Positions 1 through 11,330 of a stretch of 64,000 nt of DNA are shown here, piece by piece; within the stretch, counting starts at the first letter, position 1; each line of letters begins with the position of its first letter. Source of the DNA: Mactra quadrangularis (Eukaryota; Mollusca; Bivalvia; Venerida; Mactridae); assembly GCA_025267735.1 (NCBI GenBank), contig CM046299.1, positions 14,778,232 to 14,842,231 on the forward strand, written 5' to 3'. A program made the translations under genes and the position numbers. The notes beneath the pieces are model-generated. The model searched no databases. It was given only the letters and a program-made list of their open reading frames with translations, and was not told the origin of the DNA.

Positions 1-879
1 AAAAATGAACATCTTCATTTAATTGTAGCTCTCTTCATCATAGCTAATTACAACGTAAGTTCTTTGTGTTAAAGCATCATAGACTGTTCAATGAAAGATA
101 TTAGCATTGTTAAAATAAACAGAATGCTATTTATTTACGAATCGTGTATTCCTTTTTTTGTTAAAAGCGACAAGTGCCAAGTAGACATTCAATAGGTTCA
201 ATGACACAGTAAGTTTACAAAATACATGAAACAAATTAAAATCACTAAGTGTTGTTTCATAATACACAAAAAAACGACACCAACAGTCTTTATCTAAATT
301 ATTTAAATTTTATGCAATAGCTCAATTCAAGCATAATTCGATTTTCATTTTAAACCTGAGGACATTCCAAGCACTTTATAAATGTGAATCTAAGACAAAA
401 TAATTTTCCCTACCAAAGAATTTAACCCAGACATTTTTACCCATATGATGATTATGATCATATAGAAACAATATAACTTGCTCATTTCCATACCATATTG
501 TACCATTATTACGCACATAACATCGCCAAAAGTACGTTATAAAAATGTATTAACATCGTATGTCCAATTCTAAAACAAAGTTTGTCTCCTTAAACAAGTA
601 TGTGCAGCAATCATTGCATAACTTATAGAGTACAAAACATTTCCTTAAATACCGTTATCTATATCAGATAGATAGATACCCTTTATATGTACGAAGAATT
701 ACAGGAACTAGTATTATTGTGTTAAAACATCATACAATATAGCGATATATGATTGCAAAATTGGGTCTCCCATGTCAAAAAGCTACAACATGAATACGAA
801 CTTACCTAATGTATTTGATCAAATAGTGTACGTTGATAAAAATGTATTTATTGCAGTGTTAAAAACTCGTATACTAGAC
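1..879. other. AT-rich stretch, no gene seen
   Basis: I find no reading frame of convincing composition, RNA gene or terminal-repeat element here. It precedes the LINE remnant, whose eroded upstream coding part may extend somewhat into the right edge. Confidence 0.5.
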
Positions 880-1325
880 TAAGTAAAACAAGAATGGTTT
901 TGGTACTTTTAGATAAAAGTACAGAATTTTTTGTATAAAAACATTAAAACTTCTCTTGATTATGAACTATATTTAGATGTACTGCCTAGAAAAATTATAT
1001 TCTGTTTCTGCAAATTAAGAACGAACGGTTTACCTCTCAGGATACAAATTTAATAATGCAGCAACAACTAGTTACCTGGAGAAGAAAGACATTGTCTATG
1101 TTGTAACATACCAGATATAGAAGATGAATACCATTTAATATGTATACGTAGTTATTGTTCTGAACTTAGATAAAAGTATATTCATTCAAAGTATTTCAAA
1201 AGACCATCTGTTTATTAGTACATTCAGCTTGTTAATTCAGTCGATAGAGTAGAACTTATCAAAGTGTCTCTTTTTATCAAAGAAGCACCAACTCTTAGAA
1301 ATGCCTTATTCAATAATGATAGTTA
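880..1325 (+). pseudogene. LINE ORF2 C-terminal remnant with zinc-finger region
   Basis: Reading across several stops and shifts gives fragments typical of the far C-terminus of a LINE reverse-transcriptase protein. One is a motif near 990-1015 with CFCKLRTNGLPLRIQ. Another, near 1095-1165, has a Cys-Cys pair followed by PDIEDEYHLICI and then CSELR, fitting the post-RT CxxC...HxxxxC finger. A trailing helix-like segment contains LIKVSLFIKEAPTLRNAL near 1257-1310. Reverse transcriptase and endonuclease domains are absent, so the copy is 5'-truncated, and multiple in-frame stops show it is dead. The same layout is seen in the better-preserved copy at 62215-63118. Family assignment beyond non-LTR retrotransposon is not attempted. 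Confidence 0.65.
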
Positions 1326-1602
1326 ATGTTATATATTGTCCATTCTCCTTCTTACGTTATCCTATGTCATTAAATCAACATTCCTAAATATTTTATGTTT
1401 ATAAGCACACTTTTGCAAAACCTATGTATATGTAAAATTATAATGTAATTATACATATACATGTATGTGTTAGCATAAATATGTATACATATTATGTATA
1501 CATGTTTATATCATATTATTAAAATTTGTATTGTTTATAGTAATTATGTCAACAAGATTATGTACTTACCTTTAATAAATTATCTGTTCTGTTCTGTTCT
1601 AT
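880..1602 (+). mobile_element. Decayed LINE (non-LTR retrotransposon) 3' end
   Basis: The stretch to about 1325 is a broken coding sequence (separate entry). About 260 bp of AT-rich 3' untranslated sequence follows, with ATAAATTA near 1575, and then a TTCTG-type tandem tail at 1584-1601. A similar tail (TCTGTTCTG) ends the second LINE remnant near 63382. I read both as 5'-truncated insertions of related LINEs that end in a short tandem repeat. No target-site duplication could be defined because the 5' end is too eroded. Confidence 0.7.
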
Positions 1603-1616
1603 GTATCTAATATACA

Positions 1617-1650
1617 TACGAGGGGTGATCCAGAAGTAATGAGACAAACG
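1617..1650 (+). repeat. Solo mariner-like terminal repeat
   Basis: TA followed by CGAGGGGTGATCCAGAAG, the same terminus as the mariner-type element at 36342-37356. No matching inverted end was found within the following several kilobases, so this looks like a lone or truncated terminus just beyond the LINE tail. Confidence 0.5.
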
Positions 1651-2104
1651 CCATAAATCCCAAACCGATCGTGGAATAAACTTGAAAATTACAATATAAA
1701 TAAGTATGGGTTTCTAGTCAAATAAAAGTAGTATATTTATATTGTGCTTCTAACATCATGTTCAATTACAAGGGATTCCTGTGTTTACGATATATTATAT
1801 TTACCAGCTTATAGTCTGTCATTTCCCATCAGACTCAACGGTATGATTTGTATCGATTTGGATAGCAAAGTCTAGAATATGTTTGTTGGTTTCATTGTTT
1901 GAATATATGTTAAATTCTTTTGGTTGTCTTAGGACATATTCGTGGACACAATACTTGTAACCCGCTATGCTCGTGTAATTGCTCACTATAGGTTTTTAAT
2001 CGTTAATGTCTCATGGAGTTTCAAGCAATAATCGAAACATCAAAACTTACACAAGTCAAATATGGTAAGTATACACGTTACAAGTCATTTTTCTTTTATT
2101 AACG
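1651..2104. other. AT-rich stretch, no gene seen
   Basis: It may be the eroded inside of the mariner-like element whose left end is at 1619, but I recognise no transposase fragment. Confidence 0.4.
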
Positions 2105-2335
2105 ACATGGTGAAATAGACTTCATCAGAAATTCAAATATTTGGGTTTTCCCCGTCCGGTACAAACAAACTTCCACCGTTACAATGAAAACAAGTGTACA
2201 AAGAACAATATGAGTTAATCCATAGTTCATGCTATTTAGCATTTATGTGTAGAAAACTTTGTTTGCACCGGCTGTGCACGGACGGAAAACCCCATACATT
2301 TGAATTCCGGATCAGATCTATTGCATACCAATTTT
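2105..2335. mobile_element. Foldback / MITE-like palindromic element
   Basis: The two halves are imperfect reverse complements. The left arm carries AATAGACTTCATCAGAAATTC and, near 2142-2160, GGGTTTTCCCCGTCCGGTAC. The right arm carries the complement of AATAGATCTGATCCGGAATTC and of GGGGTTTTCCGTCC. The arms are about 65-75 bp and meet around a short AT-rich centre. No coding capacity. Outer limits are uncertain by about 15 bp on each side because the similarity fades gradually. Confidence 0.65.
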
Positions 2336-5135
2336 ACTATTGAAAACTGCTGTACTAACTCGATAAAGGTAAAACGTGATAATTGATATATATGCCAAAC
2401 ATATACTGAACATTTGTACCATATTTTTAGCTAGACGACGCTTATTAAAGCTGTCGTAAGGATTCCTGTAACGCCATATTTACGAAATACCATACTATTA
2501 CTTATATATGATCAGACAAGTATTGAAATCCTACAACCGAAAATTGAAGCTTGATATAACATGTAGACATATTAATGAGTGTTCACAGTGTTTACGTACG
2601 TATACATTTGCAATGCAAACGTTATTCTTTGTATATACGATCGACGTGGATTATCCGGTTTGAATTCATGTTATTAAATTTGAAAAAAATAACGCAGCAT
2701 CAGTTTCTTTATTTATATCTATTGTCTAGTACACATCCCCTATTTCAACATTATTCCCTGGTAAAATTAACATTGTAAATTATATAAGTCGCTAATTAAG
2801 TTAAAAGTGTTTCTCTGACATCATTCAGTACGTGTCGTAGTAAAAATAAGGTCAGTTACATTGGAAATTGTTGACACATGTATACGGTATGTTTACAACA
2901 AGTATGTTGTTGCACCACATACGGGTAAATAGTCTCTCGAAAAAAGTACGCGAATACAATTATACATGTGTTTAATGTACTAAATTTACCATTTAACTAT
3001 ACATGTATATTGAGATCTGTATGTTGATAAATCGGTGTATACCCTATGTTAAAATGTTTTGTTTTATAATACTGACTATAATACGTTTTAACTCAATACA
3101 TTTATCAAATGTAGCATAATTATATCTTATAATTCGTGGGTCATTATTTACCAAATGCTTAACCATTATATTGTAAATTACTTTTAATTTAATAAATTCT
3201 AAAACTTTGAAATTAAAAAAAAACAAATTCGCACAATACAAAATAAATTTGTCAAATACAAATAAAAACTATTTTTTATACTTAATGCTTTAGCTAAATG
3301 CGACAAGATTGTTTGAGTATATCATGTAACCCAATTAATGACATCACAGTCACATTTTAGTTTTGAAACAAACAAAGAATTCACTCATGTGGCAATGGCT
3401 ATAAAAATTGGTACATTAAAAGACACACGTCTTTGACTATGTCTTGCAAAGATTTTGGTTCAACAAAAGTTTAGACAAAATGCCAAATTATTGATTCTTA
3501 AAGATCATTTGGTTCACGTCATCATGTGGTAATCATATGAGACAATAAAGATCATACATTCAGCTACAAAAACATCAGTAATTGGTCATAAAATGGGATA
3601 CTACAGATAATGAAGTACAACCTAATTACCTTGTACCAAATGTCAACGGTAGAACTAATTTTCTCCCACTATTCTTAGAACTCACAATAGTAATTGGACT
3701 ATTTGTTAATGTGCTTGCGTAATAAAAATATATCTTTGGTTATAAACTCTTTTTTCGGACACAATGTACGTCCATAAAACCATCATAAGTAACTTCAGCA
3801 ACGCTTCTGTTTACTTGAGAAAATACCAATGTAATGATAATACTATCTTTTATACTTAAATCTCGTTAATAAACATGGTTTGTAATTTGAAAACAAAAAC
3901 ATTTACGTTGTCCCAAAACTGTAAATGTATTTCATAGTACAGTATCATCGATAACATTAACATCGGTTTTTGAATTCGGTATTTTTCATAGCAGTGGCTA
4001 ATTTATTCGCGTAATCCACGTTCAACATTTCTAAAAGATCTAATGCAACTCCAGTAATGAATGAAATCGATACGTTATGTTTTAGCTTTTAAAGCAATAA
4101 AAACTAAAACCAGAAAACATCTTAACAACAGGAAATTGTCAATTGACCCAGCAATTTACTCTATCAAAGATACCAGTCATTAACAAGTGAATCATTATAG
4201 TAGCTTTCTTAATCTCACATAATTAAATCGTCTCAGGAAGTTAACACAATCGTGCAGAGATTTAGTTTATTATGTACGGAACACAAGTAATTGCATTCAG
4301 TACAGTTGAATAGAAGACACCAATCCGCTAGGAAGCAGTAAACCTTGATGTCTCAGAAGATTTAACATGAATCCTTTTTCCAACATCTAAAGAATAACTT
4401 AATAAATACCTATAAAGAAGTATACCAGTAAATTCTGGAATAAACATGCATTGTGGTGTATCTCATTGCAGGATGGTGATCTGTCTACTACATATATATT
4501 TATCACTTGTTGCATTGAAAAATAAAGCTTATGAAATATATACCGTTCGTGAAAACACTTAACTCTGAAATTATGGTAGGGTTTGTGGCATTTTGTAAAA
4601 TACACGAAGGAACGAACTTATTGTAACGCGTAAACAAATGGGATATTGACAAACATTACGGAAATCGAACATGAAATTAAGTGCTCTTTAAACAATCAAA
4701 TTGAATTTATCAAGCTAAGAAACTTGCTATATACAGCTGAAAAAAAAATAATTGGACAATAGAATGATAATTGAATAATTATTAATGGGAAACTGACCAC
4801 CAATTGAACTTGGATAAAAATAAACTTTTTCAGTAATATACATGAAATGTATATATAGTTAGAGTGTTTGAACTCGTAACATCGCCGGCCGCTTTTGGTT
4901 CTCAGTAAAACTAAACAACGAACGTATTCACAAGGAACTGCAAAAGTACGAACAAATTGAATATCATCATTTCTTTTGCTGTACAATAATAGTTTACAAA
5001 TTTTATGCACAAAAGACCAGCATTATTTTAACAGTCTATAGATATCGAGGAATAATGACGAATCTACTACACTTTAAATGCACCATGAGTTAAGATTTGC
5101 AATCCATCATGAACAGCCTCAGTAGGTTTACAATC
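2336..5135. other. AT-rich stretch, no gene seen
   Basis: Only short chance frames with no family resemblance, on either strand. I see no RNA gene, tandem array or clear element ends. Confidence 0.45.
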
Positions 5136-5370
5136 AAGTAGTTCTTTAAACAGACTGAGAATAAACCAAAGCTGTTGTATAGCTCTAACCCTACAGTATA
5201 GCCTCTGCTGAGCGGTCCCCTACAGGATAAATCCTCTACACAAGAACAGCTTTTGAGTTTTCCCTTAGGCGTAATTATTTTGAATTTAAACCTCTGCAGA
5301 GCAACAACCTTTGAACAGCAACATACGTTAGTCTCTGCTTGTAGATATTATTAAATAGAAGAGGTTGTAC
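5136..5370. repeat. Possible decayed repeat at the insertion site
   Basis: The segment has short recurring words such as CCTCTGC, CTACAG and TACAGTATA. Its right edge, GAGGTTGTACTGTAT, resembles the complement of the ACAGTATAACCT terminus of the repeat at 30359-31113. The 4.17-kb element at 5379 may have inserted into an older copy of that repeat. Weakly supported. Confidence 0.25.
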
Positions 5371-5552
5371 TGTATATTACGGAAGCCCTGGAGGGACATT
5401 TATAACTTATTTCTTATAATTTATAATTTATTACTTATTATTTATAACTTATATTTCACATTCTATATATTATATTTCCCGCTCTTTCTTTGATGGTGGC
5501 AACCGGAACGAAGATGAGTGACGAGAAGGTTTGTAATGTTCTTTCCTTTAAT

Positions 5553-5571
5553 GCGTTAGGGTTAGGGTTAA
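5553..5571 (+). repeat. Short telomere-like motif
   Basis: TTAGGGTTAGGGTTA gives barely two and a half TTAGGG units inside the pseudogene intron. It is too short to be an interstitial telomere tract of note. Confidence 0.4.
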
Positions 5572-6099
5572 ATTTTTATGGCAAAATTTGAAAAAAATCG
5601 CTGAAACCACGCTATGGGGCAATTTTGTTAAAACATTAGGAATATGAAGTACTTAAATGTGTAATGTATGAGTTAAAAGATATGTTACAAATATTTTACC
5701 TTAAATTTTGTCGTTTAATACATGTAAGCATTGGGGGTGCAGGGATATGTGTAACTTCTGACATTTCTAGTTATGTATTTTTATCCCACGCTGATTTGAA
5801 AAATCAAGGGGGGTCACATCATTAGGGAGTGCAGTGCACAATAACCATAACTCTAGCTTGTTTAGCTTTTGAATGATTCCCCTTGATTGAATTTTATAGT
5901 GCAAATCTTGTCTGTGACATAATGTTGTCATTCTACGTCATATTGACTTGAAACTTGGTACATGCGTATGAATATTTATCACATCATTACCGAGTGCAGT
6001 ACATCTGTTCAGTTCTTAGATTATTTTCCCTTGGTTAATTTTATAGCGCATTTCTAGTCAGGGTAATACCTTTTTGTCAAGTTAATATACATGTATTAA

Positions 6100-6445
6100 G
6101 TAATAAATATTAAGTATTAAATAATAAGTTATAACAAATAAGTAATAACAAATAAGTAATAATTAATAAGTAATAATTAATAAGTATTAAGTAATAAGTA
6201 ATAACAAATAAGTATTTAGTGATAACTAATAAGTTATAAATAATAAGTAATAACAAATAAGTATTAAGTTATAACTAATAAGTTATAAATAATAAGTAAT
6301 AACAAATAAGTATTTAGTTATAACTAATAAGTTATAAATAATAAGTAATAACAAATAAGTATTTAGTTATAACTAATAAGTTATAAATAATAAGTAATAA
6401 AAAATAAGTATTAAGTTATATCTAATAAGTTATAAATAAGTTGTA
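6100..6445 (+). repeat. 49-bp minisatellite of AATAAGT-type words
   Basis: The word ATAACAAATA recurs at 6201, 6250, 6299 and 6348, exactly 49 bp apart, with a degenerate fifth copy at 6397. Each unit is built from AATAAGTAATAA and AAGTTATAA words. The left part (6100-6200) is less regular, with shorter spacing. Similar words appear beside both ends of the 4.17-kb element, so the array probably grew from its subterminal sequence. Confidence 0.85.
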
Positions 6446-7497
6446 ATTAATGAAGCTAAGCAAGTATGATGATAAATGCCTTACGTTTACACAAGTCATG
6501 ACAACAGACAATCTTTATTTGCATAATAGGTTTTGTTCTTGCTTACATGTAATCATGTTCAGATTTTAAGGTTGCATTTCTTCTTTTTCAGGGACGTGTT
6601 GAACCCCTTGTAACAAGTGGCCGTGGGCGTGGTCGACGAGCCGAATATAAAGTTCACCTCGGATGGCAACATTAAAACAGAAAAGCATTCCGTGTAGTAA
6701 CAAATGCAAAAGGTGGAGGAAATAGAACGATAACCTGTAAAGCTGAACAACAAATAACTGTTGAAAAAATGTTTTTTTAAGGATGGCAAAAGTTACTTTG
6801 GTGAACTAAGCTCCATGTCAGTTACACTCACCGACTCCAGAGGTGAAGAGGTCTCACAGTTTACGAATTTAAATGGTGAACCTTGTTCCTAAACTGAGTA
6901 TCTGACATCTTATGGGCTGTACCCATCACAGTGTCAGCTTTATTTTAGAACCAAAGTATTGGAGACACCACAGGATAATGAAAATGAATCTAAAGGACAA
7001 ACATTTGTGTCACACCCACAAAAATCATATTTGGTCAATAATGAACCAATGGGCACTATAAATATCAAGTATGAAAAAACCACACAGTCCGTCTACTCAA
7101 GTTCGACTAGTACCTTGTCATGCAGCTCATACAACACAATGTTTTTCAATGTGTCAGAAACAGAGTGTGATTTTAATATATTTGATTATGGATTCAGGGT
7201 AATGTCATTTGCATGTGTTCTTCCACACACATATACAGACACAGTCCTTGGTCCATACTTAATCCATGGCTTTGAAGAAGATGATCCTGATTTTTTGCTC
7301 TTAGGTGTATGTTGCATATATTACAACCAGGGCTGTGTGCATAGATGGTTAAAGAACAATTGGATTGTGGACAAATAATTGTTTGTAGCGCACAAATGAA
7401 GCCGGAACATACCATGTAGAAATAGATTCCCTTTGTGGCACCACTCTTATATCTTAAAAGGTGACAGTGACAGTATCGCCGTTAAGCAGTCAGCGTA

Positions 7498-7572
7498 CAT
7501 CTGGCCCAACACACAGTGGTATCGTTCTCTCCGATGGACAATCAGCCGACATCTGGCCCAACACACACAGTT
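7498..7572 (+). repeat. Short direct repeat after the pseudogene
   Basis: ACATCTGGCCCAACACACA occurs twice (starting 7498 and 7552), each copy near a GT-rich or TC-rich spacer. It produces overlapping chance frames in all three phases and looks like a local duplication rather than a coding region. Confidence 0.5.
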
Positions 7573-7951
7573 TTTACAAGGAATTCAAAAAAAATTGCCA
7601 TATTCGTCAACAAATTAAACCTTGGCGATTGCAATATACTTTCATATTTATGGTGCTTATGGTGTTTATTTTCTTGTAATGTTAAAGGCTGTATATTTTA
7701 TGTTTCCGAGTTAACAGTTGTTAGTGAGTTGTTATGTTATTGTTCATTTTCACTCTGTTAAAAAATAAAATGTATCAATGGCATGTTGCTTTTTAATTCC
7801 CAAATGTATATAAAATACTTTGGCTTAATTATGTGTACCCCACAAGTTCTATAATACCCGTTAAAGGTCAAATATAAGCTACGGTGTATAATCGTGGTCT
7901 TTTAATTGGTCAGTGCTTATAAATATATATAAACACCCCTCAAAATTATGT

Positions 7952-8278
7952 AAACAAGATGTGTTTGTCAAACACGTATGCCCCCAAAGACCGCTTTGAC
8001 AGTATGAACAATGTTTTGACCTTCAAGGTCACTGTGACCTTTGACCTGGTGACCCAAAAATCAATAGGGGTCATCTACTGGCCATGGCCAATCTTCACAC
8101 CAAGTTTGGAGTTCCAGGGTCTATGCATTCACAAGTTATTGACCGGACAAGGTTTTGACATTCAAGGTCACTGTGAGCTTGACCTTGTGACCCAAAATCA
8201 ATAGGGGTCATCTACTGGCGATGGGCAATCCCCAAGTTTGGAGTTCCTGGGCCCATGCGTTCTCAAGTTATTGGTCGG
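7952..8278 (+). repeat. Bivalve-type dispersed repeat with internal tandem duplication
   Basis: It starts with AGATGTGTTTGTCAAACACG and then has two tandem copies of a roughly 139-bp unit. GTTTTGAC marks copies at 8013 and 8152, and each contains TTCAAGGTCACTGTGA, a GACC-rich core and AATAGGGGTCATCTACTGGC. The second copy is interrupted by the MITE at 8279. The core TGACCTTTGACCT at 8035-8047 is a perfect nuclear-receptor DR1 on the minus strand. A related repeat without the duplication lies at 41768-42135. Confidence 0.75.
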
Positions 8279-8495
8279 ATTTATCACACATACGAATATA
8301 CATGTATTACACGTGTGATAAATTCGTATGCATTTGTCACACAAAAGTGACAAATACGTGCGAATTTGTCATTCACATGTTACAATTCGTTGCTCAGGTA
8401 AGTGAAGAATTCGAAAGGGTAAAATCGCAACCCTTTGTGTGACAAATTCGTAGGGATTTAGCACACGTGTGATATATTCGTATGTGTGACAAATA
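8279..8495. mobile_element. Nested MITE with about 62-bp inverted repeats
   Basis: The left arm begins ATTTATCACACATACGAATA and contains TACACGTGTGATAAATTCGT. The right arm is the complement of TATTTGTCACACATACGAAT and contains TCACACGTGTGCTAAAT. The pair GTGACAAATNCGT / ACGAATTTGTCAC recurs inside, giving a multiply palindromic structure. It splits the second unit of the 7952-8278 repeat, where TTATTGGTCGGA breaks off compared with TTATTGACCGGACAAGG in copy one. No coding capacity. Confidence 0.75.
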
Positions 8496-9400
8496 GGGTT
8501 CAACACAATCCAGTTCTGTGAGCGAACACGAATTACTATACACATACAATGTAATATGACCTTTGGCCACTAAATGCCATATTGCCTTTACGCAGGGGTG
8601 CAAAACACGAAATGTATACATCGTCGCATTACAAGTGGTGAAACTTTGTATGAAATTTCATCATAATCCATCAAGGGATGGAACATACAGTGATATTTTA
8701 TGACTATTGACTCCTAAATGTGACATTGACCTTACATAGGGGGTGTACAAGTCATGCGCTCTGCTCATCGTCTCAATGTGGTGAATATCTTTGTGAAATG
8801 TCATTGAAATCCGTCAATGGAATTACCGAGTGGACATGAAAATGCTCTACATATATAGTGCCATATGACCTTTTACCTACCTTAAAGCAACGGATGCCAA
8901 CCAGATGTGTTCATGGGACACAGGTGCCCCCACCCTGTCAATACTATATGAATTGAAACACAAAACCTTATGTGATTATCTACCCATGCTATACACACAA
9001 GTTGAAAAGTTCTGATTTTAGCTAAGTAAAGGGCAATACCTCTGTTGATACAGAGATTTTGACTAAGTCTTGGTCAATGACTATGTCGTTACTTAACGCG
9101 AAACCCCAAGTGCACACCTACACTTACTGGCCAACATTCCAAGAAAGTTTCATGATTCTGGGTCAAACACTTTTGGAGGTACGCTGCACAAGAGGTGTAA
9201 AGTGTCAATTTTTACTAAGTCAAGGGCAATAACTCTGCCGTTACTAAGTGCTTTCGACCGCGAAACTCCAGGTGCACAACTACACATGCTGACCAACATT
9301 TCTATAAAGTTTCATCACTCTAGGTCAAATCCTTTTGGAGGTATGCTGCACACAAGGTGTAAAGTGCCGATTTTGACTAACCCAAGGACAACTATACGTG
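8496..9400 (+). repeat. Bivalve-type repeat fragments, partly tandem
   Basis: Two similar phrases about 130 bp apart (TGAAATTTCATCATAATCC near 8651 and TGAAATGTCATTGAAATCC near 8796) are followed by AGATGTGTTCATGGGACACA (8902). After that come three related blocks, starting near 9013, 9206 and 9366, each with GATTTTNACTAAGTCAAGGGCAAT, and the first two continue GCGAAACNCCANGTGCACANCTACAC. Together they look like fused pieces of one or more dispersed molluscan repeats captured in the 4.17-kb element. Confidence 0.6.
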
Positions 9401-9552
9401 TTGTTCATAAAGGCTCAAACTTTCGAATAATGCAAATAAATAATAAGTAATAAGTTGTAAATTATAAGTTATAAATTATAAATTATAAGTTATAAATTAT
9501 AAAATATAAGAAATAAATAACAAATGTCCCTCCAGGGCTTCCGTAGTATATT

Positions 9553-11330
9553 GATAATTTCGATAAACCGTACAAATAATTGCAGCATTGTTCGTATGAA
9601 ATCCTATATCAACTATTCAAAACCAGAAGTTCTGACGCATTGGTATCCTCTGTAAATTCATTGTCTGTTCAAGTCATTGCTCAGAACTGTACATAGAGTT
9701 AGTGCCAATAACATATTTAACCTGACTTGACTTGATTTTCTACGTTCATACTTACCTAATGTTTGCCAACAGTAATTTTATTGCGTCATCAAAACGAAAA
9801 GAAACAACGAAAAAAGAGAAAAAAACATATCTTTATCATTTTTTATCCAGAAATTAAATTTTATTACTACTTTGTATCCAAACTAGAAAACTGAATTTAT
9901 TTCTTACCCATGCTTAAATTTTCATAAATTCGGATATAAAAGTGTTTTAATATTACATCACGGTGAACCAAAGACTAACGTTGGTCTTGTTTCTACATGT
10001 CATTACTTAAAAGCACAGTCACGGAATAATAGATATAAAGTATACATGTGTACATTATTTCTTGCAGTTATTCTATTTGAACTGCTTCATGATATTCAAA
10101 ATAGACACACAATAAAGAACTATTACACAAACACACACACGCTCATCCCACACATCTAAAGGCAAGTGAACGTAAATTTGTGTTTCATCTTATTTAAGTT
10201 TTCAAATACAAACGAGTCAAGAGAGAACTCCTCAACCTGTTTGTCATTGCTATCATCCTAATTATTCCAGTGAGATATAAATATACCATGCATACCCGTC
10301 ATTGCAATACATGTGTTAGTATATACAAACAGAAATAAACCAATTGCTATCATGCATAATCATTGACTAAATAGATGATTCGGCTAAATTTGAAACATTG
10401 TCGTGTGATCATCTATTCAACAGTAACGCACACAGTAGTTCGTTTAGTGGTAGAAATAACTTGTGTTTTGTGTTTCAATTGGCATAATTCACTTAAGGTA
10501 AAGCACTGAGATGCTTATATGTACTCAGTGTTCTTATAATATTAATAATATTACCTTATATCATACAACATTATTTAATATAATAGCATCATAACATTGT
10601 CTATCTTAATTAGCACAAGATCTGGCTAAGATAAAATTAAATTACATAATAGCAACACTACACTTATAGGGAATTATGTGATATGGTCGATGTAGCTATT
10701 TCGTACAAACATTGATACCCCGGTGTCAAAATTATTGGTATGGTGCATTCAATGTATACATACAAATGGTATAACAATAACAAATTCAGTGCATCGTAAA
10801 ATTTGTTCCAAATAAAACCATTGTAATTTGATTTTAACGAGTAATTTACTATTTGAACTCGAAACTTGGGAAGTTGTTCAGATCTTCTCATATGAAGTGA
10901 CAAACAACTGTATTATTGAAGCTAACAGAGCGATTAAAAAAAGGAATAGCATAAATCTTATAATTTGAAAAGCTCTTTCAGCTAATGTATTCCGGCTGAC
11001 AACCATTTCGAGCTTTATTTGATATAAAGTTTCAAAAAGAGTACATGATTTGTAAAGTTTTCTGTTGCTTTTAGTAAACATACAAACTAATCAATTGCAA
11101 TTAAATGTAATGTATCTCTAAAATCAAAGAACCTTATAAAGCGAGAACATGATATGAGCATTGTAAAAAGTACATTCATGACAAGTATCAGGAAGTCTTG
11201 AGCTAATCTTAAAGTACAACTCAACAGGGGATCTAAAAGTATGTGTTTCTTTTACTTATTTGAAAGAATAATATGTAATTAGATCGTGGACCTTTAAAGT
11301 TGACATATCCAAAAGCGGTCTGGTACCTAA
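9553..11330. other. AT-rich stretch, no gene seen
   Basis: No convincing reading frame, RNA gene or element ends. Confidence 0.45.

Larger units (their letters stand above)
5493..7378 (+). pseudogene. Two-exon pseudogene inside the 4.17-kb element
   Basis: Exon 1 (5493-5528) encodes MVATGTKMSDEK and ends at a GTTTGT donor. A strong acceptor, TTCTTTTTCAG, ends at 6591, and the phase-0 join continues GRVEPLVTSGRGRGRRAEYK. Exon 2 is interrupted by TAA after GWQH (about 6673), by a stop and shift near 6775-6780 where a poly-T run precedes KDGKSYFGELSSMSVTL, and by TAA at about 6891. The last part (6892-7378) is open and ends in a stop after WIVDK. The whole reads as a roughly 250-residue protein with a basic Arg-Gly patch, a GGGNRTIT motif and a DGKSYFGEL motif. 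I recall a loosely similar GGG-containing N-terminal region in lineage-expanded HECT-domain proteins of fish and invertebrates, but this is weak and no HECT domain follows. Function unknown. Confidence 0.5.
5379..9544. mobile_element. 4.17-kb terminal-inverted-repeat DNA element
   Basis: The left end reads ACGGAAGCCCTGGAGGGACA (5379-5398) and the right end is its exact complement (9525-9544). Inside both ends the inverted similarity continues into AT-rich TTATAATTTATAA sequence. The flanks are TGTATATT (5371-5378) and AGTATATT (9545-9552), a 7-of-8 direct repeat that suggests an 8-bp target-site duplication. If the element instead starts one base later, the flanks could be TA dinucleotides. 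The interior holds a broken two-exon gene, a 49-bp minisatellite, bivalve-type repeats and a nested MITE. No transposase was recognised, so it is either non-autonomous or encodes an unfamiliar one. Confidence 0.75.

Noticed and set aside
4696..5010. 104-codon minus-strand frame
   Set aside because: Hydrophobic and low-complexity composition typical of AT-rich noncoding DNA, with no motif or neighbour.
5553..5571. Interstitial telomere
   Set aside because: Fewer than three TTAGGG units, which is within chance or replication-slippage expectation.
6959..7378. 139-codon frame as a stand-alone gene
   Set aside because: The same frame continues upstream through a stop with related protein text, so it is the tail of a broken longer gene, not an independent one.
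7194..7415. 73-codon minus-strand frame
   Set aside because: It is antisense to the pseudogene's last exon and has no independent support.
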